NCBI RefSeq assembly: GCF_040049215.1
Contig: NZ_JBDZDN010000001.1
Span: 992,001-1,056,000 of the forward strand
DNA length: 64,000 nucleotides
Source: Mesorhizobium_K sp040049215
GTDB taxonomy: Bacteria; Pseudomonadota; Alphaproteobacteria; Rhizobiales; Rhizobiaceae
Direction: 5' to 3'
The notes below the pieces were generated by a model. The model saw only the letters and a list, made by a program, of their open reading frames with translations, was not told where the DNA came from and did no database searches. Within the stretch, counting starts at the first letter, position 1. The number at the start of each line of letters is the position of its first letter. Made by a program: the position numbers and the translations under genes. Positions 18,615 through 26,934 of the stretch are shown piece by piece.

Positions 18615-18652
18615 ACCCCCACTCCGTCCGCTGCGCAAACCGGAGTGGGGGT
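18615..18652. repeat. 12-bp-arm inverted repeat between permease and cdd
   Basis: ACCCCCACTCCG and its exact complement CGGAGTGGGGGT are separated by 14 nt. There is no T-run, so it is not a clear terminator; it could moderate expression or protect mRNA between transporter and salvage genes. It lies 24 bp before the cdd start. Confidence 0.6.
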
Positions 18653-18675
18653 CGAAACATCCGGTTAGATAAAGC

Positions 18676-19068
18676 ATGTCCCACGATCTCTTCCTCGCGG
18701 CGAAGACCGCCATGGCGAAAGCCTACGCGCCCTATTCGAAGTTCCCCGTCGGCGCGGCTCTGCGCACCGCAGACGGGAAAATCTATTCCGGCGCCAACAT
18801 CGAGGTCGCGTCCTATCCCGAGGGCTGGTGCGCCGAGACCACGGCGCTCGGGCACTACATCATGGGCGGCGGCGGCAAGATCACCGAGATCGCCGTCGTC
18901 GCCGAGCGCATGCCCAGGGTCACGCCCTGCGGCGGCTGCCGCCAGCGCCTTGCCGAATTCGCTCAGGCTGACACCAGGCTGCATCTTTGCGACGAGACCG
19001 GCGTGGTACAGACGGTCACCATGGGCGAGATGCTGCCCTACGGCTTCGCCGGAGACATGCTCAAGTGA
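18676..19068 (+). CDS. cdd: Cytidine deaminase
   Basis: 130 aa, standard for the homotetrameric enzyme. It deaminates cytidine/deoxycytidine to uridine/deoxyuridine. The zinc site is WCAETTAL (Cys52, catalytic Glu54) with PCGGCRQ (Cys85, Cys88); YSKFPVGAAL and SGANIEVASYPEGWCAE are family hallmarks. The stop overlaps the next gene by 4 bp (GTGA). Its place after the nucleoside importer indicates immediate use of imported nucleosides. Confidence 0.96.
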   Translation: MSHDLFLAAKTAMAKAYAPYSKFPVGAALRTADGKIYSGANIEVASYPEGWCAETTALGHYIMGGGGKITEIAVVAERMPRVTPCGGCRQRLAEFAQADTRLHLCDETGVVQTVTMGEMLPYGFAGDMLK

Positions 19069-19859
19069 GCGCCGCCGACATCCTCGCCCGGAAGCTGGGC
19101 GGACTCAAACCCGACGTCGCCATCGTGCTCGGCTCGGGCCTCGGGCCTCTGGCAGGCGAAGTGAAGAACCCCATCCGCATCCCCTATGCCGACCTGCCCG
19201 GCTTTCCGAAGAGCGGCGTCAGCGGCCATGCCGGCGAGGTTGTTGCCGGCGATTTCGCCGGGCGGCCGGTGCTGCTGCTCGCCGGCCGCGCGCATTATTA
19301 CGAGCATGGCGACGCCGCGGTCATGCGGCCGGCGCTGGAGGCGCTGGCCGGAATCGGCATCAAGAAGCTGATCCTCACCAACGCGGCCGGGTCGTTGCAC
19401 GCCGACATGCCTCCCGGATCGGTCATGCTGATCACCGACCACATCAACTTCTCCGGCACCAATCCGCTGTTCGGCGAGCAGGACGACCGCCGCTTCGTTG
19501 GCCTGACCGAGGCCTATGACGCAGGCATGCGCGCGGCGATCGAAGAGGCCGCGAACGCCACCGGCACGCCGCTGTCGAGGGGCGTCTACATGTGGTTCTC
19601 CGGCCCCTCCTTCGAGACGCCGGCCGAGATCCGCATGGCGCGCGTCATGGGAGCCGATGCGGTCGGCATGTCGACCGTGCCGGAAGTCATCCTCGCGCGT
19701 TTCCTCGGACTTCGTGTCGCCGCAGCTTCCGTTGTCACCAATCTCGCGGCCGGCATGACCGGCGGCGAACTCTCGCACCAGGAAACCAAGGACAGGGCGC
19801 CCGTCGGCGGCGCGCGGCTGGCGACCATCCTGAAGCATGCGCTCGGTAGAGGGCTCTGA
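19065..19859 (+). CDS. punA: Purine-nucleoside phosphorylase
   Basis: 264 aa. It cleaves purine nucleosides with phosphate to base and ribose-1-phosphate. Motifs: VLGSGLGPLAG, GFPKSGVSGHAGEVV, LLLAGRAHYYEHGD (phosphate site), LTNAAGS, and SGPSFETPAEIRMARVMGAD followed by VGMSTVPE, typical of the trimeric PNP class. The start is a GTG overlapping the cdd stop (GTGA), which fits the operon and the conserved N-terminus; no ATG is close. deoA follows 2 bp later. Confidence 0.94.
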   Translation: MSAADILARKLGGLKPDVAIVLGSGLGPLAGEVKNPIRIPYADLPGFPKSGVSGHAGEVVAGDFAGRPVLLLAGRAHYYEHGDAAVMRPALEALAGIGIKKLILTNAAGSLHADMPPGSVMLITDHINFSGTNPLFGEQDDRRFVGLTEAYDAGMRAAIEEAANATGTPLSRGVYMWFSGPSFETPAEIRMARVMGADAVGMSTVPEVILARFLGLRVAAASVVTNLAAGMTGGELSHQETKDRAPVGGARLATILKHALGRGL

Positions 19860-19861
19860 TC

Positions 19862-21181
19862 TTGCTGCCGCAGGAAGTCATCCGCAAGAAGCGCGACGGC
19901 AAGCCGCTGTCACCGGACGAAATCGCGCATTTCGTCGCCGGCATGACCTCCGGCAAGGTCACCGAAGGCCAGGTTGCGGCGCTCGCCATGGCCGTCTTCT
20001 TCAACGGCATGAGCCGCGACGAGGCGGTGGCGCTGACGCTCGCCATGCGCGATTCCGGCGACACGCTCGACTGGTCGGACCTGCCTGGCCCTGTCACCGA
20101 CAAACATTCGACCGGCGGCGTCGGCGACAACGTCTCGCTGATGCTTGCGCCGATCGTCGCTGCCTGCGGCGCCTATGTGCCGATGATCTCCGGGCGCGGG
20201 CTTGGCCACACCGGCGGCACGCTCGACAAGATGGACGCCATCCCCGGTTATGTCAGCCAGCCGGCCAACGCGCTGTTCCGCAAGACGGTCCGGACCGCCG
20301 GTTGCGCCATCATCGGCCAGACTGCGGCGCTGGCGCCCGCAGACAAGCGCTTCTATGCGATCCGCGACGTGACGGCGACGGTCGAATCCGTGCCGCTCAT
20401 CACCGCCTCCATCCTGTCGAAGAAGCTTGCCGCCGGGCTGCAGTCGCTGGTGCTCGACGTCAAGGTCGGCAACGGCGCCTTCATGGCGAAGAGCCGCGAC
20501 GCCACCGAACTCGCCAAAAGCCTGGTCGAGGTGGCGAACGGCGCCGGCACCCGCACCTCAGCATTGATCACCGGCATGAACGAGCCGCTGGCGTCGGCCG
20601 CCGGCAACGCCGTCGAAGTGCTCAATGCGGTCGATTTCCTGACGGGCCGCCGTCGTGACAGGCGGCTTTTCGAGGTGACAATGGCGCTCGCCGCCGAGAT
20701 GCTGATTGCGGCGGGCATCGCCGGCTCCAACCGGGAGGGGATTTCCCGCGCCACGGAGGCGCTCGATCGCGGCAGAGCGGCGGAAACCTTCGGCCTTATG
20801 GTGGCGACGCTCGGCGGACCGGCCGACTTCATGGAACGGCCGCTCGCCTATCTCCCGAAGGCGCCGTTGGAGCATGCGGTACACGCCGGGAAGAACGGCT
20901 ACGTCACCGGCATCGAGACCCGCGACATCGGCCTTGCGGTCGTTGCGCTCGGCGGCGGCCGCACCGCGCCGGACGATATCGTCGACCACGCGGTCGGCAT
21001 CACGAGGCTGCTGCCGGTCGGCGCCGAGGCGGTCGTGGGCGAGCCGCTCGCGATCGTCCACGCACGCTCGCAAGCAGCCGCCGAAAAGGCCGAGCGGGAA
21101 ATCCACGCGGCCTATGCGATCGGCCCGGCAAGGCCGGCTACGCAGAAGGCGGTCGTCAGGCGGATCGCGCCGGGCGGCTGA
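19862..21181 (+). CDS. deoA: Thymidine phosphorylase
   Basis: 439 aa, usual length. It converts thymidine or deoxyuridine plus phosphate to base and deoxyribose-1-phosphate. Hallmarks: IRKKRDGKPLSPDEI at the N-terminus, TDKHSTGGVGDNVSL (phosphate binding), MISGRGLGHTGGTLDKMDAI, and the C-terminal AEREIHAAYAIG. The start is TTG, 2 bp after the punA stop; the conserved N-terminus begins there. Last gene of the plus-strand salvage operon, followed by a terminator. Confidence 0.95.
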   Translation: MLPQEVIRKKRDGKPLSPDEIAHFVAGMTSGKVTEGQVAALAMAVFFNGMSRDEAVALTLAMRDSGDTLDWSDLPGPVTDKHSTGGVGDNVSLMLAPIVAACGAYVPMISGRGLGHTGGTLDKMDAIPGYVSQPANALFRKTVRTAGCAIIGQTAALAPADKRFYAIRDVTATVESVPLITASILSKKLAAGLQSLVLDVKVGNGAFMAKSRDATELAKSLVEVANGAGTRTSALITGMNEPLASAAGNAVEVLNAVDFLTGRRRDRRLFEVTMALAAEMLIAAGIAGSNREGISRATEALDRGRAAETFGLMVATLGGPADFMERPLAYLPKAPLEHAVHAGKNGYVTGIETRDIGLAVVALGGGRTAPDDIVDHAVGITRLLPVGAEAVVGEPLAIVHARSQAAAEKAEREIHAAYAIGPARPATQKAVVRRIAPGG

Positions 21182-21188
21182 GCAATTT

Positions 21189-21235
21189 TAGAGCGGCGAA
21201 CGCTCAATCGGAATCGCTTCGCCGCTCTATCTCTT
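21189..21235 (+). terminator. Terminator of the nucleoside salvage operon
   Basis: TAGAGCGGCGAA and TTCGCCGCTCTA form a perfect 12-bp stem with a 17-nt loop, followed by TCTCTTTTG. It starts 7 bp after the deoA stop. Confidence 0.7.
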
Positions 21236-21242
21236 TTGTTTC

Positions 21243-21285
21243 AGCATCGGACCGAAAACCGCTGCGCACTTTTCGGTCCGATGCT
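21243..21285. repeat. Dispersed rhizobial palindromic element
   Basis: AGCATCGGACCGAAAA and TTTTCGGTCCGATGCT are exact 16-bp arms around an 11-nt centre. From memory, palindromes of the form ATCGGACCGAAAA...TTTTCGGTCCGAT occur in many copies in Rhizobium and Mesorhizobium genomes (RIME-like elements). It lies between convergent deoA and the aspartic-protease gene and could act as a terminator for the latter. Confidence 0.75.
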
Positions 21286-21334
21286 CTAGGAAAAGTGGAA
21301 GCCGGATTTCCGCGAGGAATTGGGGCAAACGAAG

Positions 21335-21901
21335 CTACTGCACCAGGAGCAGCGCGCCGTTCTCGACCTGGTATTTCGCGAGGCGCTTCAGGAAGCTGAC
21401 GCCGATCAGCGTGCCGTCCAGCGCCTTGTCGTCGAGCACCACCGCCTCGACGTTCTCGACCAGGATGCGGCCGATCTGCAGCTTCTCGATCATGACGCCC
21501 GCGGCGCGGGTCTCGCCGTTGGCGGTCTTCACCGTGTATTTGAAGTCCACCGGCATGACCTTGATGCCGACCCGGCGCGCGGTCGACTGGTTCATCGCCA
21601 CCAGCGTCGCGCCTGTATCGACCATGGCGCCGACGCTGCGGCCGTTCAGCCTGAAATCTGCGTTGAAATGCCCCGACTGGTCCGCGGCGATGCGCACCTT
21701 GCGCCCAAGCAGTACCTCGACCGCCGGCTCGACAGGCTGCGACGTCCTGATCTCCGCCATCGCTACGGTCTGCGGGGGCGTCTGCTGCTCCCCGGCAGGC
21801 GCGAGCAGGCTGTGGAACAGGTCCGGATTGCGCTCGTAGAGGATCGGCACCGAAGCGGAGGCGACGGCGCAGACGATCAGGATGAGAAGCTTGCGCAGCA
21901 T
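21335..21901 (-). CDS. Membrane-anchored retropepsin-like aspartic protease (clan AA)
   Basis: 188 aa. One N-terminal membrane helix (residues 3-21) anchors it to the inner membrane with the rest in the periplasm. The C-terminal 110 residues form a single retropepsin-like unit: FNADFRLNGRSVGAMVDTGA with catalytic Asp95, followed by hydrophobic strands ending in IGVSFLKRL. A single DTGA means it must dimerise. It matches the TIGR02281-type proteins of alphaproteobacteria, whose substrates are unknown. Confidence 0.85.
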   Translation of the reverse strand: MLRKLLILIVCAVASASVPILYERNPDLFHSLLAPAGEQQTPPQTVAMAEIRTSQPVEPAVEVLLGRKVRIAADQSGHFNADFRLNGRSVGAMVDTGATLVAMNQSTARRVGIKVMPVDFKYTVKTANGETRAAGVMIEKLQIGRILVENVEAVVLDDKALDGTLIGVSFLKRLAKYQVENGALLLVQ

Positions 21902-22025
21902 GGCAAGGCCCGGTTCCGCTTGGCCGGACCATAACCGGCCAAGGTCATCACAGCCTTAAAATCGGCAGCCGGATTGCCGGCCGGGCCCGGATTCCAGCGA
22001 TTGTGTTAACGGAGGGTAAACGCGG

Positions 22026-22655
22026 CTATTTCGTCCCGTACATGCGGTCTCCCGCATCGCCCAGGCCCGGAACGATATAGCCCTTCTCATTCAGCCGCTC
22101 GTCGATCGAGGCGGTGAACACAGGCACGTCCGGATGCGCCTTTGTGAAGCGCGCGATGCCTTCCGGCGCGGCGAGCAGGCAAAGATAACGAAGATTGGTG
22201 GCGCCACGGCCCTTCAGCTTGTCGACCGCCGCGATCGCCGAATTGGCGGTGGCAAGCATTGGGTCAACCACGATCACCAGCCGGTCGCCGAGGTCGCTCG
22301 GCGCCTTGAAGAAATACTCAACCGCCTCCAGCGTCTCGTGATCGCGGTAGAGGCCGATATGGGCGACGCGGGCAGCCGGCACGAGGTCCAGAAGCCCTTC
22401 GAGCAGGCCGTTGCCGGCGCGCAGAACCGAGGCGAAGACCAGCTTCTTGCCCTCCAGCGTCGGCGCCTCCATGGTCACAAGCGGCGTCTCGATCGTCTTG
22501 GTGGTCAGTTCGAGGTCGCGCGTCACCTCGTAGCCGAGCAGCAGCGAAATCTCGCGCAGCAGCCGGCGGAAGCCGGCCGTCGACGTCTCCTTGTCGCGCA
22601 TGATGGTCAGCTTGTGCTGCACAAGAGGATGGTCGACGACGGTAACGCCTTTCAT
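22026..22655 (-). CDS. upp: Uracil phosphoribosyltransferase
   Basis: 209 aa, standard size. It makes UMP from uracil and PRPP. Landmarks: HPLVQHKLTIMRDKETST, LRAGNGLLEGLLDLVPAARV, and the PRPP loop VVDPMLATANSAIAAVDKLK, in which ATANS replaces the ATGGS of E. coli. The C-terminus YIVPGLGDAGDRMYGTK is typical. Start chosen at the ATG with AGGAGC 9 nt upstream rather than the longer in-frame reading. It follows add by 117 bp on the same strand, recovering bases released by the salvage enzymes. Confidence 0.95.
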   Translation of the reverse strand: MKGVTVVDHPLVQHKLTIMRDKETSTAGFRRLLREISLLLGYEVTRDLELTTKTIETPLVTMEAPTLEGKKLVFASVLRAGNGLLEGLLDLVPAARVAHIGLYRDHETLEAVEYFFKAPSDLGDRLVIVVDPMLATANSAIAAVDKLKGRGATNLRYLCLLAAPEGIARFTKAHPDVPVFTASIDERLNEKGYIVPGLGDAGDRMYGTK

Positions 22656-22772
22656 GGGCAGCGCTCCTGCACGAGGGGGTAAATGGTGAATAGTGAATGG
22701 CGGATGGTTTGGCGAGTCCTGTCGCCAGCCGTTCCACAATGAGCCGGCTTCGGACGAACCTCTCTCCATCAT

Positions 22773-23741
22773 TCACCGGCCCTTCAGCTTCGCCAGCAGC
22801 GCCTGCTTGGTCTTGCGGTCGACGAACGCGGCCTCGATGGCCGTCCTGGTCACGCCAAGCAGTTCCTCGTCGCTCATGCCGAAATGCTCGGCCGCGATGT
22901 CGTATTCGCGCTTCAGCGAGGTCCGGAAATAGGGCGGATCGTCGGAGTTCAGCGTCACCTTGCAGCCGGCCTTCCTCAGCGCCGGGAAAGGGTGCTCGGC
23001 AAAGCTCGGGAAGACGCCGAGCGCAACGTTCGAGCCCGGGCAGCATTCGAGTACGACGCCATCGTCGGCGATCCGCTTGACCAGATCCGGGTTCTCGATC
23101 GCCCGCACGCCGTGGCCGATGCGCGAGGGTTTAATGTGGTCAAGGGCGGCTTGCACACTCTCCCAGCCCATCAGCTCGCCGGCATGGACGGTGATGCCGA
23201 GACCCGCCTCGCGCGCGATCTCGAAGGCGCGCACGTAGTCCTCGAAGTCGCCGATCCGCTCATCGCCGGCCACACCGAAACCAGTCACCAGCGGATGCCC
23301 GCACCTGGCGGCAAACCGGGCTGCCCGCTCGATCGCATCGACGCCGACATGGCGCACGCCGGTGACGATCATGCGGCCCTCGATGCCGGTCTTCGCCCTG
23401 GCACGCAAAATCCCTTCGCCCAGCGCATCCGTATAGGCCTGCGGCGACAGGCCGGCCTTGATGGCGTGATCGGGTGAGGTGAAGAATTCCGAATAGATTG
23501 CGCCGTCGCGGGCGAGGGCGGTCAAATAGTGCTCGGAAAGCCTGGCATAGTCCTCCTCGGTGCGGAACAGGTCGGAGGCGAAATCGTAGGCAGCCAGGAA
23601 GGATGTGAAATCGTGCCAGACGAAGGAGCCGTCCCTGATGTAAGGCGAAACATCCGCGCCGTATTTCTTGGCCTGCGCGATCACGAGTTCCGGCGAGGCC
23701 GCCCCCTCGATATGGCAGTGCAGTTCCGCTTTCAGAAGCAT
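22773..23741 (-). CDS. add: Adenosine deaminase
   Basis: 322 aa. A metal-dependent amidohydrolase converting (deoxy)adenosine to (deoxy)inosine. Metal and active-site motifs: ELHCHIEG (H8, H10), TVHAGE, RIGHG, and LNSDDPPYF. It probably forms an operon with upp. Together with cdd, punA and deoA on the other strand it completes a nucleoside degradation set. A C-terminally related adenine deaminase is possible, but the motif spacing fits Add. Confidence 0.92.
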   Translation of the reverse strand: MLLKAELHCHIEGAASPELVIAQAKKYGADVSPYIRDGSFVWHDFTSFLAAYDFASDLFRTEEDYARLSEHYLTALARDGAIYSEFFTSPDHAIKAGLSPQAYTDALGEGILRARAKTGIEGRMIVTGVRHVGVDAIERAARFAARCGHPLVTGFGVAGDERIGDFEDYVRAFEIAREAGLGITVHAGELMGWESVQAALDHIKPSRIGHGVRAIENPDLVKRIADDGVVLECCPGSNVALGVFPSFAEHPFPALRKAGCKVTLNSDDPPYFRTSLKREYDIAAEHFGMSDEELLGVTRTAIEAAFVDRKTKQALLAKLKGR

Positions 23742-23864
23742 GCATGATCCATGGTATTGAGCTTAGGTGACGCCCGCCCTGCGCGGCTGACCGCCGCGCC
23801 GGCAACCATAGCGCCACCGGATATGATCGGCTATGGTCCCGCCGCCTTTCACTGGTACACGAAA

Positions 23865-24641
23865 ATGTCAGAACAACGTTCCGCCGCAGCCTCCGACATG
23901 GAGACCTCCTACGGCTTCAAGAATGTCGGCGCGGGCGAGAAGCAGCCGCTGGTCAACGCGGTCTTTCACAAGGTCGCGGGCCGCTACGACCTGATGAACG
24001 ATTTGATGTCGGGCGGCCTGCACCGGCTGTGGAAGGACGCGATGGTGGCCTCGCTCAATCCGCCGAAGCGCGACGGCTGGCGCGTCCTCGACGTCGCCGG
24101 CGGCACCGGCGACATCGCCTTCCGCATCGTCGACGCCTCGCACGGCCACGCCCATGCCACGGTGCTCGACATCAACGGCTCGATGCTTGCCGTCGGCCGC
24201 GAGCGCGCCGAAAAGAAGGGTTTTGCCGGCAAGGTCGATTTCGTCGAGGCCAATGCCGAGCAACTGCCCTTCGGCGACGATAATTTCGACGCCTATACGA
24301 TCGCCTTCGGCATCCGCAACGTGCCGCGCATCGAAACGGCTCTCGCCGAGGCGTTTCGCGTCTTGAAGCCCGGCGGCCGTTTCCTCTGCCTGGAATTCTC
24401 CGAGGTCGACATGCCGCTGCTCGATCGCGTCTACGAGGCGTGGTCGTTCAACGCCATACCGCGCATCGGAAAACTCGTCGCGGGCGAAAGCGAACCCTAT
24501 TCCTATCTCGTCGAGTCCATCCGCAAATTCCCGAACCAGGAAACCTTCGCCGCCATGATAAGGCGCGCCGGCTTCGATCGGGTCACATACCGCAACTACT
24601 CCGGCGGAATCGCGGCACTTCATTCGGGCTGGAAGCTTTGA
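23865..24641 (+). CDS. ubiE: Ubiquinone/menaquinone C-methyltransferase
   Basis: 258 aa. It methylates the ring of demethylubiquinol precursors using SAM. Motifs: VFHKVAGRYDLMNDLMSGGL, SAM motif VLDVAGGTGDIAFRI, FGIRNVPRIETALAEAFRVL with KPGGRF, and the C-terminal NYSGGIAALHSGWKL. ATG chosen at MSEQRS, giving about 20 residues before the conserved start. ubiB follows 13 bp downstream, as in other Rhizobiales. Confidence 0.96.
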   Translation: MSEQRSAAASDMETSYGFKNVGAGEKQPLVNAVFHKVAGRYDLMNDLMSGGLHRLWKDAMVASLNPPKRDGWRVLDVAGGTGDIAFRIVDASHGHAHATVLDINGSMLAVGRERAEKKGFAGKVDFVEANAEQLPFGDDNFDAYTIAFGIRNVPRIETALAEAFRVLKPGGRFLCLEFSEVDMPLLDRVYEAWSFNAIPRIGKLVAGESEPYSYLVESIRKFPNQETFAAMIRRAGFDRVTYRNYSGGIAALHSGWKL

Positions 24642-24654
24642 CGGACGCTTGCGC

Positions 24655-26229
24655 ATGAGCGACGTCGGCGCGGCGCTTCGGCTCGTCAGGGCCGGCTGGA
24701 TCATGGTGCGCGAAGGCGTGGTCGCGGCACTTCCCGGCGACCAGCTTGCCGGCCTTCCGAAATTCGGCTGGCGGGTCGCGCGCCTGTTCACCAGGCGCCG
24801 CGCGCTGCGCGCGGGCCGCAGCGACCGCCTTGCCGCGGCCATCGCCCGGCTCGGTCCATCCTACGTCAAGCTCGGCCAGTTCCTCGCCACCCGCCCGGAT
24901 GTCGTCGGCAACGATATCGCGCTCGATCTCGCGCTGCTGCAGGACCGTATGGAGACTTTCCCGATGGCCGATTCCGTCGCGGCCATAGAGGGTTCGCTCG
25001 GCCGGCCGGTCGGCGAACTGTTCTTGAGCCTCGGCGAACCGGTCGCCGCCGCCTCGATCGCTCAGGTCCATGCCGCCGAGGTGGACCGCGACGGCACGCC
25101 GACAAAGGTCGCGGTCAAGGTGATCCGGCCGGGGGTGCGCCGGGCCTTCCAGCGCGACCTTCAGTCCTATTTCCTCGCCGCGCGCCTGCAGGAGCATTAC
25201 ATCCCGGCAACGCGAAGGCTGCGGCCGGTCGAGGTCACCAGGACGCTCGCCCAGACCACCAAGATCGAGATGGATCTGCGGCTGGAGGCAGCCGCGCTGT
25301 CCGAACTCGGCGAGAACACCAGGGAGGACCCGGGCTTCCGCGTGCCCGCGGTCGACTGGGCGCGCACCGGCCGCGACGTGCTGACGCTCGAATGGATCGA
25401 TGGCATCAAGATGTCGGATGTCGAGGCAATGGCCGCGGCCGGCCACGACCTCAAGGCGATCGCCGCCAACCTCGTCCAGTCCTTCCTGCGCCACACGCTG
25501 CGCGACGGCTTCTTCCACGCCGACATGCACCCTGGCAATCTCTTCGTCGAACAGGACGGCACCATCGTCGGCGTCGATTTCGGCATCACCGGCCGGCTCG
25601 GCAAGAAGGAACGGCGCTTCCTCGCCGAGATCCTCTACGGCTTCATCACGCGCGACTACCGCCGCGTCGCCGAAGTGCATTTCGAAGCCGGCTACGTGCC
25701 GCGCATCCACAATGTCGACGCCTTCGCGCAGGCGATCCGCGCCATCGGCGAGCCGATCCACGGCCAGCCCGCCGAGACCATCTCCATGGCGCGGCTGCTT
25801 ACGCTGCTGTTCGAGGTGACCGACCTGTTCGACATGCAGACCCGCACCGAATTGGTGCTGCTGCAGAAGACCATGGTCGTGGTCGAGGGCGTGGCGCGCA
25901 CGCTCGATCCGCATTTCAACATGTGGAAGACGTCCGAGCCGGTGGTCGGCGAATGGATCCGCCAGAATCTCGGTCCCCGCGGCATTCTGGAGGATGCGCG
26001 CGAGGGCGTCGGCGCTTTTGTCTCGCTCGCCCGCCAGGCGCCGGAACTCGCCCACCGCGCCGAGCGGCTGTCGCGCGAAATCGACGCCATGGCCGAAAAC
26101 GGCCTGCGCTTCGACGAGAACACTGCCCGCGCGATCGGCAAGGCCGAAGCCCGCGCCACGCGCTGGGGCCGCGTGGCGCTGTGGGTGATTGCGCTGGCGC
26201 TGGTGTGGATTGCCATAAGACTCGGCTGA
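24655..26229 (+). CDS. ubiB: Ubiquinone biosynthesis accessory kinase-like ATPase
   Basis: 524 aa. A member of the ABC1/ADCK atypical kinase family needed for ubiquinone synthesis. The family KxGQ motif is present (YVKLGQFLATRPDVV), as are AAASIAQVHAAE, HADMHPGNLF (catalytic loop) and GVDFGITGRL (DFG-like metal loop). A C-terminal membrane helix (VALWVIALALVWIAIRLG) anchors it. ATG 24655 preferred; an in-frame TTG lies 6 nt upstream. Followed by vapBC and then coaBC. Confidence 0.94.
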   Translation: MSDVGAALRLVRAGWIMVREGVVAALPGDQLAGLPKFGWRVARLFTRRRALRAGRSDRLAAAIARLGPSYVKLGQFLATRPDVVGNDIALDLALLQDRMETFPMADSVAAIEGSLGRPVGELFLSLGEPVAAASIAQVHAAEVDRDGTPTKVAVKVIRPGVRRAFQRDLQSYFLAARLQEHYIPATRRLRPVEVTRTLAQTTKIEMDLRLEAAALSELGENTREDPGFRVPAVDWARTGRDVLTLEWIDGIKMSDVEAMAAAGHDLKAIAANLVQSFLRHTLRDGFFHADMHPGNLFVEQDGTIVGVDFGITGRLGKKERRFLAEILYGFITRDYRRVAEVHFEAGYVPRIHNVDAFAQAIRAIGEPIHGQPAETISMARLLTLLFEVTDLFDMQTRTELVLLQKTMVVVEGVARTLDPHFNMWKTSEPVVGEWIRQNLGPRGILEDAREGVGAFVSLARQAPELAHRAERLSREIDAMAENGLRFDENTARAIGKAEARATRWGRVALWVIALALVWIAIRLG

Positions 26230-26234
26230 TTGAC

Positions 26235-26270
26235 TGCAATGCTAGCAGTGCTTACGTTGCTAGCATTGCA
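26235..26270. promoter_or_regulatory. Likely vapBC autoregulatory operator
   Basis: TGCAATGCTAGCA, 10 nt, then TGCTAGCATTGCA: an exact 13-bp inverted repeat, starting 6 bp after ubiB and ending 11 bp before the vapB ATG. The position and size fit the DNA site bound by a dimeric VapB-VapC complex that represses its own promoter. Confidence 0.75.
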
Positions 26271-26281
26271 TGGAGGCTCCT

Positions 26282-26527
26282 ATGGCCACTTTGATGATCC
26301 GAAATCTTTCGGACGACATTAAACGCGAATTGCGCAGGCGTGCGGCCGATCGCGGCGTTTCCATGGAACAAGAGGCCCGCGATGCTCTCGCTCGCGGCGT
26401 CGCTGCGCCGGCCGGTCGCCGCCAAAAATCCATCCTGGAAGACCTGCGGAAGCTCGGCATCAAGCCGGCGGAACCGTACGACTTGAAGAGAGTCAGCGAC
26501 GAGATGTGGGATGAAGGCCTTCGGTGA
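26282..26527 (+). CDS. vapB: VapB-type antitoxin (FitA-like ribbon-helix-helix)
   Basis: 81 aa. The N-terminus MATLMIRNLSDDIKRELRRR with GVSMEQEARDAL is the ribbon-helix-helix DNA-binding fold of the FitA/VapB group; the C-terminal part (EPYDLKRVSDEMWDEG) is the flexible toxin-binding tail. ATG chosen with GGAGG 5 nt upstream. It overlaps vapC by 4 bp (GTGA) and probably represses via the dyad just upstream. Confidence 0.9.
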   Translation: MATLMIRNLSDDIKRELRRRAADRGVSMEQEARDALARGVAAPAGRRQKSILEDLRKLGIKPAEPYDLKRVSDEMWDEGLR

Positions 26528-26934
26528 GCGGTTTCGTCATCGACACCTCCGCCATCGTCTCGGTCCTGTTGCGCGAACCGGACGCGGATGCGTTCAGTAT
26601 TTATCTGGACCGTATGGCCCTTCCTATGATCAGCGCAGCGACCGTTCATGAAGCCTACTGCGTCTCCGTCCGAGACACGTTTCCCCAGAAGGCGCGTCAG
26701 ATCGACGAGTTCTTGAGCCTTGTTGAACCTGAGATCGTGCCCTTCGATGTTGAACAATTGACCGCCGCTCGCGAGGCCTACATTCGGTACGGGAGGGGGA
26801 GCGGCAATGCGACCGTGCTGAATATGGGCGACTGCTTCTCCTATGCGCTCGCCAAGACCCGCAACCTCCCCCTGCTGTTCAAGGGCGACGATTTCATCCA
26901 TACAGACATCGAGCCGGCTCTGAAGCCGGCATGA
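26524..26934 (+). CDS. vapC: VapC-type PIN-domain ribonuclease toxin
   Basis: 136 aa. PIN-domain acidic residues are visible: Asp7 in FVIDTSAIV, Glu43 in ATVHEAYC, Asp103 in NMGDCFSYALAK, and Asp122/123 in KGDDF. These Mg-dependent RNases cleave tRNA or rRNA when freed from VapB. GTG start within the vapB stop; its own stop overlaps the coaBC ATG (ATGA), so the toxin pair is embedded between ubiB and coaBC. Confidence 0.9.
   Translation: MSGFVIDTSAIVSVLLREPDADAFSIYLDRMALPMISAATVHEAYCVSVRDTFPQKARQIDEFLSLVEPEIVPFDVEQLTAAREAYIRYGRGSGNATVLNMGDCFSYALAKTRNLPLLFKGDDFIHTDIEPALKPA

Noticed and set aside
17449..18984. 511-codon minus-strand frame across permease 2 and cdd
   Set aside because: Spans two solid plus-strand genes and has the composition of an antisense shadow.
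22026..22655. Altered PRPP loop (ATANS) as a sign of inactive Upp
   Set aside because: The rest of the loop and active site is intact, and I recall such variants in alphaproteobacterial Upp.
24583..26055. 490-codon minus-strand frame opposite ubiB
   Set aside because: ubiB is full length with all kinase-like motifs; the antisense frame has no domain.
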